NCBI RefSeq assembly: GCF_009811415.1
Contig: NZ_BLIG01000051.1
Location: 35,158 to 99,157, forward strand
From: Alteromonas sp. KUL106
GTDB lineage: Bacteria > Pseudomonadota > Gammaproteobacteria > Enterobacterales > Alteromonadaceae
Reading direction: 5' to 3'
DNA length: 64,000 nt
Shown here piece by piece: positions 8,332 to 16,937 of the stretch. The position numbers were made by a program, and so were the translations under genes. Every line of letters begins with the position of its first letter. Positions within the stretch are counted from its first letter, which is position 1. The notes beneath the pieces were generated by a model. That model ran no database searches and was not told where the DNA came from. It worked only from the letters and a program-made list of their open reading frames with translations.

Positions 8332-8382
8332 TAAAACTTGTTAGCGTTCTAGACGTTGCCGCCTGTCCTGCTGTGGGTGCGT

Positions 8383-8411
8383 ATTAAACGGTTTTCGCTT
8401 TCACAAGTCAA
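8383..8411 (-). promoter_or_regulatory. Sigma-70 promoter of tRNA-Phe
   Basis: On the minus strand TTGACT (8411-8406) and TTTAAT (8388-8383) are separated by exactly 17 bp. The tRNA starts about 52 bp below the -10, leaving room for a 5' leader. Confidence 0.75.
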
Positions 8412-8481
8412 CCGTTTTTCTCGCTTTTTTTGCGCTTTTATTACTGTTTGCGCATTGTTTGCTCAAAAAACGCTTTTTTGC

Positions 8482-8754
8482 TTATTTTTCAGGCGGGACA
8501 TAGCCCTCAATCGTAGGCTCTACGTCGTCAAACAAGTACGCCGACATTTTTTCTTCTAAAAATGAACGGGCATTCGGTTCCATCATATTTAACTTATGTT
8601 CATTAATTAGCATGGTTTGTTTCTTTTGCCATTCGGCCCATGCTTCTTTAGATATGTTGTCGAAAATACGCTTACCCAGTTCACCCGGATAAAGTTGGAA
8701 ATCTAAGCCGTCAGCTTCTTTTTGAAGCTTGCGACAAAATACCGTTCTTGCCAT
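8482..8754 (-). CDS. yggX: Fe(II)-trafficking / oxidative protection protein YggX
   Basis: A 90-residue protein of the YggX family, beginning MARTVFCRKLQKEADGLDF with the conserved Cys7, continuing PGELGKRIFDNISKEAWAEW and ending in the typical YVPP. It is linked to iron handling and protection of Fe-S clusters. It lies 59 bp after mutY on the same strand; the mutY-yggX pair is conserved in gammaproteobacteria and fits, since MutY itself carries a 4Fe-4S cluster. Length is normal. Confidence 0.96.
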   Translation of the reverse strand: MARTVFCRKLQKEADGLDFQLYPGELGKRIFDNISKEAWAEWQKKQTMLINEHKLNMMEPNARSFLEEKMSAYLFDDVEPTIEGYVPPEK

Positions 8755-8813
8755 GTTATTTCCTTTCGTTCGCTATCTGCTTAGCAATTAACACTACGTC
8801 ACGCTTAGTATGC

Positions 8814-9881
8814 CTAACGCATTAACTGCTGAATAATTTTGGTTGTAGGTGCCGCTAAACCAACTTCAATAGGCTCGTTCAACGAGAACCAACGAAATGC
8901 CCTTTCGGCAACGCGTTTTGTTGGGGGAGAGTTTACCACGGCCACTACCGGTGTGATATCTAAATGAAAGTGGCTAAAAGTATGTCGAAACCCTTCAAGC
9001 GCTCGGGTTTCAGCTACACTGATACCTCGTTCGTTCAGCTTATCAATCCCCTCGTCTATTGACGACACTTCAATAAAACCATACAGGCCACCCCACAGCC
9101 CTGTTGAAGGGCGCTGCTCTAAATACACTTGGCTATTAAACTGTGCCACCATCATAAAGGTGGATTTTTCGGGCAGTGTCTTTTTCGGTTTTTTACCCGG
9201 GTAGTCGGTTTGCGCACCTTGGGCATAGGCAATACAGTCGGCTTGAAGCGGGCACTCATCACACTTTGGCTTGCTTCGCGTACAGATCATAGCGCCCAAG
9301 TCCATCATCACCTGCGTATAGTTAGCACAACGTCCGCCTTCTGTTCTGGTAGGTGTATTTTTCTCGGCCACCTCCCACAGTGCATTTTCTACCGTTTTCT
9401 GACCCGGCCACCCACCTATTGCATAGTATCGCGCTAGCACACGCTTCACGTTGCCGTCTAAAATAGGAAAACGCATATTGCGAGATAGCGACAAAATTGC
9501 TCCCGCTGTTGAGCGTCCTATACCCGGTAAATCCATAACTTCTTCAAGGCTATAAGGAAACTCACCGTTGTATTTTTCCACCAGCGTATTGGCAGCTTTA
9601 TGCAGGTTTCTTGCTCTTGCGTAATAGCCTAGCCCTGTCCAATGGTGAAGCACATCGTCTTGAGATGCCTTAGCTAAGTCATGTACAGTGGGGAAAGACG
9701 CCATAAAGCGTTTGAAGTAAGGAATTACCGTGGCAACTTGCGTTTGCTGCAGCATAATTTCCGACACCCACACTTTATAAGGCGTGACGTCTTGCTGCCA
9801 AGGCAAATGCTTTCGCCCATACTTATCAAACCATGCGAGCACTCGCTCTGCAAAGCTACTTGTGTATTGTTGTTCTATCAT
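8814..9881 (-). CDS. mutY: A/G-specific adenine DNA glycosylase MutY
   Basis: A 355-residue glycosylase that removes adenine mispaired with 8-oxoguanine. Catalytic Glu41 is in WVSEIMLQQTQV, the helix-hairpin-helix is LPGIGRSTAGAIL (118-130), and catalytic Asp142 is in ILDGNVKRVLAR. The four cluster cysteines are C200, C207, C210 and C216 (spacing 6-2-5). The C-terminal NUDIX-like domain that reads 8-oxoG follows from about 235, with FRHTFSHFHL. Length is normal. It is divergent from the hydrolase gene at 10016 and probably cotranscribed with yggX. Confidence 0.97.
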   Translation of the reverse strand: MIEQQYTSSFAERVLAWFDKYGRKHLPWQQDVTPYKVWVSEIMLQQTQVATVIPYFKRFMASFPTVHDLAKASQDDVLHHWTGLGYYARARNLHKAANTLVEKYNGEFPYSLEEVMDLPGIGRSTAGAILSLSRNMRFPILDGNVKRVLARYYAIGGWPGQKTVENALWEVAEKNTPTRTEGGRCANYTQVMMDLGAMICTRSKPKCDECPLQADCIAYAQGAQTDYPGKKPKKTLPEKSTFMMVAQFNSQVYLEQRPSTGLWGGLYGFIEVSSIDEGIDKLNERGISVAETRALEGFRHTFSHFHLDITPVVAVVNSPPTKRVAERAFRWFSLNEPIEVGLAAPTTKIIQQLMR

Positions 9882-10015
9882 AATTGTTTGTATGCGTCGT
9901 AACGTCTACTTATTCATTAATAAATAAAGTTTGGGCGTTTTCTCATTAGCAACCATTCATTAAAAAGCGCGCTATGGTAGCATGTAAACAGCCAGTTTAT
10001 TGTTAAGGAGCACAC

Positions 10016-10720
10016 GTGTCTGTGCAGCACCCTGTTTTATTTTTTCCCGGTACGCTTTGCGACGAGCGCATCTATCTTCCTCTTTGGCGCAAACTCAATA
10101 TTGCGCAACGCCGCTACGTGCCACTTCAGTGGGCAGCATCGCTGGAAGAAATGCTAGCATTAAGCGAAGACCGCATTCTGGAAGACGAAAAAGTACACCT
10201 GGTGGGTTACTCCATGGGCGGATTTATCGCTGCGTTGGTGGCGCAGCGCAATCCCGCTAACATTGCTTCGGTTACATTAATCGGCTACAACCCAGAAGGG
10301 TTGTCAAAAGAAGAAATTGCCAAGCGAAAGCAGCTCACCGCGATGCTTCAGCAAGGGAACTTCAAGCCCGATAACGATGCTTACCTTTCGCGATTCGTTC
10401 ACCCTTCACGCTTAGAAGACGACAATGTGATTGGCGTTATCAAATCCATGGCACAGGATTTAGGTAAAACAACATTACTAAACCACACACTCGCTACCAC
10501 ACCACGAAAAAGTACCGTTAAAGCGCTAGCAGAGATCAATGCACCAGTGACGTTTATTACCGCCGAGCAAGACGCTATTGCCCCCGCACAGGCAATACAA
10601 CACTTGAAGCGCTCGCTACCTAAGGCGGCATTTCACGTCATTAGCGAGGCGGGTCATACCTTGGTGCTAGAGCAAACTGAAGCGGTAGCATCTATTATTG
10701 CCAAACAAATTGGCGTATAA
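10016..10720 (+). CDS. Alpha/beta-fold hydrolase
   Basis: A 234-residue cytoplasmic hydrolase. The start is GTG at 10016, fixed by AAGGAG five bases upstream. The oxyanion segment is FFPGTLCDERI, the nucleophile elbow is GYSMGG (Ser near residue 66), the acid is probably Asp in TAEQDAIAP, and the His is in SEAGHTLVLEQ. It is close in shape to small esterases of the BioH/MenH group, but substrate cannot be told. It is followed by trmB after about 90 bp and may share its transcript. Confidence 0.8.
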   Translation: MSVQHPVLFFPGTLCDERIYLPLWRKLNIAQRRYVPLQWAASLEEMLALSEDRILEDEKVHLVGYSMGGFIAALVAQRNPANIASVTLIGYNPEGLSKEEIAKRKQLTAMLQQGNFKPDNDAYLSRFVHPSRLEDDNVIGVIKSMAQDLGKTTLLNHTLATTPRKSTVKALAEINAPVTFITAEQDAIAPAQAIQHLKRSLPKAAFHVISEAGHTLVLEQTEAVASIIAKQIGV

Positions 10721-10811
10721 AATTACAGCATTTTTACCACTCTAGCGTTGCATAAGCCGTGGGTAAGTGGATAATGCGCCACCAGAAAATTGGGTAAGAA
10801 AGGCATTGCAA

Positions 10812-11531
10812 ATGAGGCAATTCAAAAGTCAGGCGGAAGCAGAAGCCGCTGGAGTATACGTAAGCAAAGTAAAAAGCTTTGTGAAGCGTGAAGGCAGACT
10901 CACAAAAGCACAAGAAAAGGCATTGACAGATCATTGGCCAACCAAAGGCATCGACTATGCTGATACCGCCTTGTCGCTGTCAGAGATATTTGGCCGCAGC
11001 GCGCCTGTCGTTGTGGAAATTGGCTTTGGAATGGGTAAATCTTTGGTTGAAATGGCCGCCAATGCTCCTGAGAAAGACTTCATAGGCATAGAAGTCCACC
11101 GACCTGGCGTTGGCGCGTGCTTGTCTGACGCCAATGAACAAGGCGTTGAGAACTTGCGTGTAATGGAGCATGACGCGGTTGAAGTACTGAAAAACATGAT
11201 ACCTGACGGTTCTTTATCTCGCCTGCAGCTATTTTTTCCAGACCCATGGCATAAAAAACGTCATCATAAACGTCGTATTGTACAACCTGAATTTGTAGAG
11301 TTAGTTCGCACGAAGCTGGCCATTGGCGGCTGCTTTCATATGGCGACTGACTGGGAGCAATACGCTGAGCACATGTTAGATGTCATGAACAATGCCGACG
11401 GTTACACCAACACTGCGACGGATGGCGATTATGTGCCTCGTCCAGACTACCGCCCAATCACTAAATTTGAAACCCGAGGTCAAAAGCTAGGCCACGGCGT
11501 ATGGGACATCATTTTCGAGCGCACTAATTAA
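10812..11531 (+). CDS. trmB: tRNA (guanine-N7)-methyltransferase TrmB
   Basis: Adds m7G46 in the variable loop of tRNAs. I chose the ATG at 10812 (239 residues, the E. coli length, with AAAGG eight bases upstream) over the in-frame GTG at 10767, which has no ribosome-binding site. SAM motif I is VVVEIGFGMGKS; the family signature LFFPDPWHKKRHHKRR follows the catalytic region, and the C-terminus reads TKFETRGQKLGHGVWDI. Its stop overlaps the start of rsmC (TAATG), so two RNA methyltransferases are coupled. Confidence 0.95.
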   Translation: MRQFKSQAEAEAAGVYVSKVKSFVKREGRLTKAQEKALTDHWPTKGIDYADTALSLSEIFGRSAPVVVEIGFGMGKSLVEMAANAPEKDFIGIEVHRPGVGACLSDANEQGVENLRVMEHDAVEVLKNMIPDGSLSRLQLFFPDPWHKKRHHKRRIVQPEFVELVRTKLAIGGCFHMATDWEQYAEHMLDVMNNADGYTNTATDGDYVPRPDYRPITKFETRGQKLGHGVWDIIFERTN

Positions 11532-12613
11532 TGATTCTATCTCCTCAAAGCCAGCTTTTAGAACGCAACATTTCACTGTTTGAAAAGGGTCAGTGGGCGT
11601 TTATCAACCCTTCAGATGCCTACTTTTTAGATAGTTTGAAATCTCAGGAAGTTACCGTAGTTCATCAGTATTTTGATGTATTTTCGGAATCGGTCCGGGT
11701 TATTCCTTCAGCGTCATTTGATAGCAGAGATATTAGCCATAAAGGCTTTGAGGTGACACAGAAGGTCGGCAATCATACGCACATCTTTACGCCTTTTGTC
11801 ACATTAGAAAAGTCACACACCGACGTGATGATTTTCTTACCAAAAGCAAAGACGCATTTTCAGATGTTGCTAAGAATGGCCGCTGGTATGGTGGGTCAAC
11901 ATGGTCGCATCCATGTCGTTGGAGAGAATAAAGGCGGTATCAAGAGCGCGGCCAAATTGATGCAACAATATGGTGCGGCACAAAAAGTAGATTCGGCGCG
12001 TCACTGCAGCCTGATTACTGTCGTCGTTGACGAGCCACATATTGCATTTGAAGTCGACGCGTGGGTCGATGTGAACACCTACACCGTCGAAGACACTTCG
12101 TGGAATGTGGCCACAATACCTGGTGTCTTTAGCTATAAAGAGCTAGATGCAGGTACAGAATTACTATTGGAAAAACTGTCGTCATCGCTTAGCGGAGAAA
12201 TACTTGATTTCGCATGTGGTGCAGGCGTTATAGCCAGTTACATAATGCTTAAGTATCCACATTTGAAATTGCACTTAACTGACGTCAGTGCTCTTGCTGT
12301 TTATTGCAGTGCATTAACCTTAGCGGAAAACCAACTGACTGCGACCCTTTATGCAGCGGACGGACTGCACGGGTTCGCCCACAAGGTCCAGCATATTGTT
12401 ACCAACCCACCGTTTCATACCGGCGTAAAAACTGACTATACGATCACTAAACGCTTTATTGCAGAGGCAAAAGCCTGCTTAACTCGCGGTGGTACCATGC
12501 AAATGGTCGCCAATCGCTTTTTGCCTTATCCAGGGTTGCTGTCAGAGCACTTTCAAACGGTATACACAACCGCACAAACCTCACAATTTTCTGTCTATCA
12601 GGCCGCGTTGTAA
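11531..12613 (+). CDS. rsmC: 16S rRNA m2G1207 methyltransferase RsmC
   Basis: A 360-residue protein with the RsmC two-domain layout: a degenerate N-terminal methyltransferase-like half and an active C-terminal half. SAM motif I is LDFACGAGVIAS (about 225-236); the base-binding motif NPPFHTG is at 292-298. These identify a guanine-N2 methyltransferase acting on the small ribosomal subunit. The ATG shares its A with the trmB TAA. A terminator hairpin follows at 12662. Confidence 0.92.
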   Translation: MILSPQSQLLERNISLFEKGQWAFINPSDAYFLDSLKSQEVTVVHQYFDVFSESVRVIPSASFDSRDISHKGFEVTQKVGNHTHIFTPFVTLEKSHTDVMIFLPKAKTHFQMLLRMAAGMVGQHGRIHVVGENKGGIKSAAKLMQQYGAAQKVDSARHCSLITVVVDEPHIAFEVDAWVDVNTYTVEDTSWNVATIPGVFSYKELDAGTELLLEKLSSSLSGEILDFACGAGVIASYIMLKYPHLKLHLTDVSALAVYCSALTLAENQLTATLYAADGLHGFAHKVQHIVTNPPFHTGVKTDYTITKRFIAEAKACLTRGGTMQMVANRFLPYPGLLSEHFQTVYTTAQTSQFSVYQAAL

Positions 12614-12661
12614 TTAAAAAAGCGTTTAGCTTGTGCTAATTTAGCATGTCTAGCTGATGTT

Positions 12662-12694
12662 AAAGCCATTGAGTTCTTTTCTCGATGGCTTTTT
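12662..12694 (+). terminator. Intrinsic terminator after trmB-rsmC
   Basis: AAAGCCATTGAG and CTCGATGGCTTTTT form a stem around TTCTTTT, followed by T residues, about 50 bp after the rsmC stop. Confidence 0.8.
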
Positions 12695-12760
12695 ATGCTG
12701 TTCTAACCTTATGACATAACATAATGAGTGCACTGTGCATCAAGCTCTGGGAGAGCGTCT

Positions 12761-14179
12761 GTGAATATTGTATTTGCTATTTCGGAAGTTGAAGAACTGG
12801 TGAAAACCGGCGGCCTGGCAGATGTAGGAAAAGCCCTTCCTCTTGCACTTCATGCATTAGGCGAGGACATTACCATTGTCATGCCGTACTACCGTGTTCT
12901 TGCTGAGCAACTTAATCTCACCACGGTAACAGAACAACAAACGTTGTTTACTGAAGGCAAGGTTTATCATTTTAATATTCGCTATATGCAGTGGCACAAC
13001 ATTCCTGTTTACTTCATTGACTCACCTGAGCATTTTATGCGGGAAGGGCTCTATGCTAATGCGTTTGATGCTTATGACGACAACGGCGAGCGATTTAGTT
13101 TCTTTAGCGGTGCAGTGCTACAAGCTTTGAAAGCTATTGGTAAGCAACCAGATATTATTCACTGTCATGACTGGCACACGGCAATGCTGCCATTTTTACT
13201 TACCCATGAACAGTCGGGCTATTTTAAAGATACCGCGACGGTTTTCACGATTCACAACGCCGCCTTCCAAGGGGTGCACAAGCTTGAGAGCATTCCCTAC
13301 CTTCGCCATCACCCTGACATTTCAAATCAAGTGCATGGCGGGTATATCAATATGCTCCAGAGCGGCATCGAGTTTGCGACGAAAATCACAACGGTCAGCC
13401 CTAATTATGCCAAAGAACTATTAACCGACTTAGGTAGCCATGGACTGCACGAACGATTAGTTAAACGCCAATCTGATTTAAGCGGCATTCTGAATGGCTG
13501 CGACTATACTCAGTGGAACCCAGAGACCGACGAATTTTTGCCGGAAAATTTTAGCGCCGATAACCTACATGCCAAAATATCGTGTAAGCGAGTATTACAG
13601 CAAAAATCGGGGTTGCCTGAGAATGAAAGCGTACCGTTAATTGGCATGGTTTGCCGCCTTACCGAACAGAAAGGGTTTGGTTATATACTTCCAATTCTGG
13701 ATGACCTTATTAAACACAATATCCAAATGGTGATTGTAGGCACAGGCGACCCTAAAGTGTGCATGGACTTAGGTGAGTTTGCGCAACAGCACCCCAGTCA
13801 ATTTGCCTTTATCAACGGCTTTAGTTCTGAACACGCCCATTTAGTCGAAGCAGGAGCAGACTTCTTCCTTATGCCATCTCAGTTTGAGCCTTGCGGGTTG
13901 AATCAGATGTACAGTTTAGCGTACGGTACGGTCCCAATCGTGCGCTCAGTAGGTGGCTTAAAAGATACCGTTATCGATTACAGTCACGAACTCGAAGGAA
14001 CTGGGTTCGTTTTTGACGACCCTACTCCGTATGCACTTTTGACGTGTATTCGTCGAGCGCTGCTCGCCTATTATGAAGACAGGGCTAAGTTTAGGAACAT
14101 GCAACTGCGCGGAATGAACACACGGTTCACATGGGAAGCTGCAGCGAGAGACTATCAAGAGCTTTACGCGTCACTTTGA
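12761..14179 (+). CDS. glgA: Glycogen synthase (ADP-glucose), GT5 family
   Basis: A 472-residue GlgA that extends alpha-1,4-glucan from ADP-glucose. The GTG at 12761 is preferred over an upstream ATG because GGGAG lies eight bases before it and MNIVFAISEVEELVKTGGLADV is the family N-terminus. The KTGG sugar-nucleotide loop is at 15-18; the GT-B C-terminal half has GMVCRLTEQKG and the catalytic EPCGLNQMYSLAYGTVP. Unusually, glgB, glgC and glgP are not beside it. Confidence 0.95.
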   Translation: MNIVFAISEVEELVKTGGLADVGKALPLALHALGEDITIVMPYYRVLAEQLNLTTVTEQQTLFTEGKVYHFNIRYMQWHNIPVYFIDSPEHFMREGLYANAFDAYDDNGERFSFFSGAVLQALKAIGKQPDIIHCHDWHTAMLPFLLTHEQSGYFKDTATVFTIHNAAFQGVHKLESIPYLRHHPDISNQVHGGYINMLQSGIEFATKITTVSPNYAKELLTDLGSHGLHERLVKRQSDLSGILNGCDYTQWNPETDEFLPENFSADNLHAKISCKRVLQQKSGLPENESVPLIGMVCRLTEQKGFGYILPILDDLIKHNIQMVIVGTGDPKVCMDLGEFAQQHPSQFAFINGFSSEHAHLVEAGADFFLMPSQFEPCGLNQMYSLAYGTVPIVRSVGGLKDTVIDYSHELEGTGFVFDDPTPYALLTCIRRALLAYYEDRAKFRNMQLRGMNTRFTWEAAARDYQELYASL

Positions 14180-14290
14180 GGATTGGCCTTTTGTCATATT
14201 AATTATTGTTTATGCGCGTCTTTCCTTTTTTAGAATAATGCGCCACTATTGTTTTATGGAAGACGCGGATGGACTATAAGCAACACGGAT

Positions 14291-15937
14291 ATGACAGATA
14301 ACGCTGTTAAGCTTTCTATAAGAAATCTTTTTCTATGGGTAGTAATGTCAATTACTACGTTCTCACTTGCCGTATTGTCAACGCTCGCCGTCTACACACA
14401 GATTGATACATACCGCCATGAGTTAGAATCTAACGCAATCATGCTGGCAAAACTGGTTGCAAGAAGCTCTGCAACCTACCTCTATGATGAAACACCTGAG
14501 CGCATTGAAGTTGCCTTAAGTAACCTTAGTGCAGCGGAGTTTGTTTTAAACGCGCATGTTTATAAGCAACTAAACACAGCAGCAGAACCTCAGATATTTG
14601 CCTCATATAACAGAGAAGGGCAGCTATTGCTTGGAGGCAAAGAGAACCAGCTACCCTCTTTGCTTATGACGCCTCAGCTAGCAGATAATGGCCATTATTT
14701 AGAACTAAGTGCAAAGGTTTTCGATACCGAAACCAATATTCAACTCGGTTGGGTATATTTGCGCGTGTCGTCGGACAACTTCAACGAACTCGTAGGAAAG
14801 TCAATTTGGCTTAATATAGCAGTAGCACTGGTATTGCTTGCTATTAGTTTTTACTCAGCAGTACGATTTCAGCGCGTTGTCACCGGCCCTGTAGAAGACA
14901 TCGCACGCTTTTTACAGCGGACATCTCGACAAAGGGACTATTCTGCACGGGCTGAGCGCTCAAGTATTCGAGAGCTTGATATTCTGGCTGACGCTTTAAA
15001 TGTTATGCTGTTTCGTATGCAAGAATATATGCAAAAGCAGCGACAAGCCGAAGAGCAGCACAGAAAACTGAACGCTAGCCTTGAAGATATGGTTAACCAT
15101 CGCACTACAGCATTGAAAGATGCAAACCAAGAGCTCATTCAAACGCTAGAGAAGCTACACCAATTTCAGCGGCAGATTGTGCAGAATGAAAAGATGGCAT
15201 CCCTTGGTGATATGGTCGCTGGTGTTGCCCATGAGGTAAACACGCCGATAGGCTTGGGGGTGACAGCATCTACCATGATGTTAGATAGGCTTGAGGTTAT
15301 CCAGAAAGACTTCGAGAATAAAACGCTCAAAGCCAGCGCCATGAAGCGCTTTTTAGACGAAAGTAAAGAAAATCTGAACATCATCTACCGAAATTTGAAC
15401 CGAGCAGCGGAGCTTATTAGCAGCTTTAAGCAGGTTGCGGTGGATCAAACGTCAGAATCTAGCCGAAGTTTTTGCGTTGTACAGCTAGTTAATGAGATAC
15501 TGTTGTCATTGCAGCCTCGACTCAAAAAATTAAAACACAACATCAACGTAAATTGCGACCCTACCCTTAACGTTGAAACGAAGGCTGGCCCAATAAATCA
15601 AATCTTGATTAACTTAATAATGAATTCGGTTATTCATGGGTTTGAATCTATGGAAGAAGGCACAATTGATATTAGTGCCGAGTTAGTTAGTGATAATAAA
15701 CTCAAGCTTGTTTATACCGATAACGGTAAAGGCATTCCCCCTGAGATTCGCAAGCGAATATTCGACCCCTTCGTGACGACAAAGCGCGGCCAGGGTGGTT
15801 CAGGATTAGGAATGCACCTAGTGTACAACTTAGTGACGCAAGCCCTTAATGGTTCGATATCGATAACCAGTGAGGAAGGCCAAGGGGTGGAATTTGTAAT
15901 TATATTCCCCGTTATTAATGCGAAAGCCCCAGAATAG
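14291..15937 (+). CDS. Membrane sensor histidine kinase
   Basis: A 548-residue kinase with TM1 (about 14-36), a periplasmic domain (about 37-170), TM2 (about 172-193), HAMP (about 194-248), a coiled coil, and the kinase core. Phospho-acceptor His314 is in GVAHEVNTPIG, the HPK4-type H box; the N box is LINLIMNSVIHGF, G1 is YTDNGKGIP and G2 is GGSGLGMHLVYNL. I take the ATG at 14291; an in-frame TTG at 14249 would add 14 residues. It has no receiver or HPt domain, so it is not ArcB. It ends 154 bp before arcA, so pairing with ArcA is possible but unproven. Confidence 0.9.
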   Translation: MTDNAVKLSIRNLFLWVVMSITTFSLAVLSTLAVYTQIDTYRHELESNAIMLAKLVARSSATYLYDETPERIEVALSNLSAAEFVLNAHVYKQLNTAAEPQIFASYNREGQLLLGGKENQLPSLLMTPQLADNGHYLELSAKVFDTETNIQLGWVYLRVSSDNFNELVGKSIWLNIAVALVLLAISFYSAVRFQRVVTGPVEDIARFLQRTSRQRDYSARAERSSIRELDILADALNVMLFRMQEYMQKQRQAEEQHRKLNASLEDMVNHRTTALKDANQELIQTLEKLHQFQRQIVQNEKMASLGDMVAGVAHEVNTPIGLGVTASTMMLDRLEVIQKDFENKTLKASAMKRFLDESKENLNIIYRNLNRAAELISSFKQVAVDQTSESSRSFCVVQLVNEILLSLQPRLKKLKHNINVNCDPTLNVETKAGPINQILINLIMNSVIHGFESMEEGTIDISAELVSDNKLKLVYTDNGKGIPPEIRKRIFDPFVTTKRGQGGSGLGMHLVYNLVTQALNGSISITSEEGQGVEFVIIFPVINAKAPE

Positions 15938-16091
15938 TTGTATAAAGTATGAACTTTTCTTGATTTTTATTGGCTAACCCCAATATTTCGCTGTTAAGAA
16001 TATTCACAAGTTACTTGCAATCAAGTATATGAATATTAAAATTTAACCAGTTAGTTGCTTAAATCGTATTTTAGAAAGAGTATAGAACGCC

Positions 16092-16799
16092 ATGCAGACG
16101 CCAAATGTGTTAATTGTTGAAGACGAAGTGGTAACCCGTACCACGCTTAAGAGTTTATTTGAAGCGGAAGGGTATAATGTATTTGAAGCCGAGAATGGTG
16201 ACCAAATGCATGATTTCTTCGAGAATCACGCTATTAACTTGGTGATTATGGATATCAATCTTCCAGGGAAGAATGGCCTTATTTTGGCGCGCGAAGTGCG
16301 TGATCGTAAAAATGTAGGTTTAATTTTTCTTACTGGCCGTGACAACGATGTAGATCGTATTTTAGGTCTGGAAATTGGTGCCGACGATTATCTAACTAAA
16401 CCATTTAATCCTCGCGAACTTACTATTCGTGCACGCAACTTACTCTCTCGCACTACTAACTCTGCTGAAGACGACGATTTGCCAAGCCGCGTTAGCTTTA
16501 ACGGCTGGACACTTGACGGTGATAGCCGCTCATTGATTTCTCCTACGGGTAAAGAATTCCGTTTACCGCGCAGTGAGTTTCGTGCCCTTCACCTTTTCCT
16601 TAGCAATCCAGGTAAAATCCTTACCCGCGAGCAGCTTATTATGGAAATGACAGGTCGTGAACTACGTCCAAATGACCGCACAGTAGACGTGACTATCCGC
16701 CGAATTCGTAAGCACTTCGAGTCAGATCCAACAGATGAAGAGTTGATTGTAACTATTCACGGAGAGGGCTATCGCTTCTGTGGACAAGTCGACGGCTAA
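16092..16799 (+). CDS. arcA: Two-component response regulator ArcA
   Basis: A 235-residue OmpR-type regulator that controls respiratory and carbon genes in response to redox state. It begins MQTPNVLIVEDEVVTRTTLK and has the phospho-acceptor Asp54 in VIMDINLPGKNGL, as in E. coli ArcA. The receiver (1-120) is followed by a winged helix with MTGRELRPNDRTVDVTIRR and ends IHGEGYRFCG. The identity over the DNA-binding part is very high. It is followed directly by a terminator. No arcB is in the window; the only kinase nearby is of another class. Confidence 0.96.
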   Translation: MQTPNVLIVEDEVVTRTTLKSLFEAEGYNVFEAENGDQMHDFFENHAINLVIMDINLPGKNGLILAREVRDRKNVGLIFLTGRDNDVDRILGLEIGADDYLTKPFNPRELTIRARNLLSRTTNSAEDDDLPSRVSFNGWTLDGDSRSLISPTGKEFRLPRSEFRALHLFLSNPGKILTREQLIMEMTGRELRPNDRTVDVTIRRIRKHFESDPTDEELIVTIHGEGYRFCGQVDG

Positions 16800-16828
16800 G
16801 CATTTGCTTGAACAACGTCAAAATCACG

Positions 16829-16855
16829 AAAAAGCCGCTATTTAGCGGCTTTTTT
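16829..16855 (+). terminator. Intrinsic terminator of arcA
   Basis: AAAGCCGCTA-TT-TAGCGGCTTTTTT forms a GC-rich stem with a T run 30 bp after the arcA stop. Confidence 0.92.
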
Positions 16856-16894
16856 ATGGAGGTGATTAATACCAGTGGCTTTAGACGGCTGGCG

Positions 16895-16925
16895 CTATTA
16901 AGCAGTGAATATCACCGCTTAATAG
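16895..16925 (-). terminator. Inverted repeat after lacZ
   Basis: CTATTAAGC and GCTTAATAG pair around 13 bp, just beyond the lacZ stop at 16938. There is no T run, so termination by it is uncertain. Confidence 0.4.
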
Positions 16926-16937
16926 ACATCAATAGTG

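Noticed and set aside
8072..8334. Open frames across the tRNA repeats (82, 77 and 60 residues)
   Set aside because: They read through the tRNA and the repeats on both strands without a ribosome-binding site. The tpr reading frame at E. coli tyrT made me look, but nothing supports translation here.
10000..10260. Plus-strand ORF of 86 residues
   Set aside because: Different frame over the start of the alpha/beta hydrolase, which has the ribosome-binding site and conserved motifs.
14249..15937. Kinase of the 14291-15937 gene as ArcB
   Set aside because: It lacks the receiver and HPt domains and has a periplasmic sensor and an HPK4-type H box.
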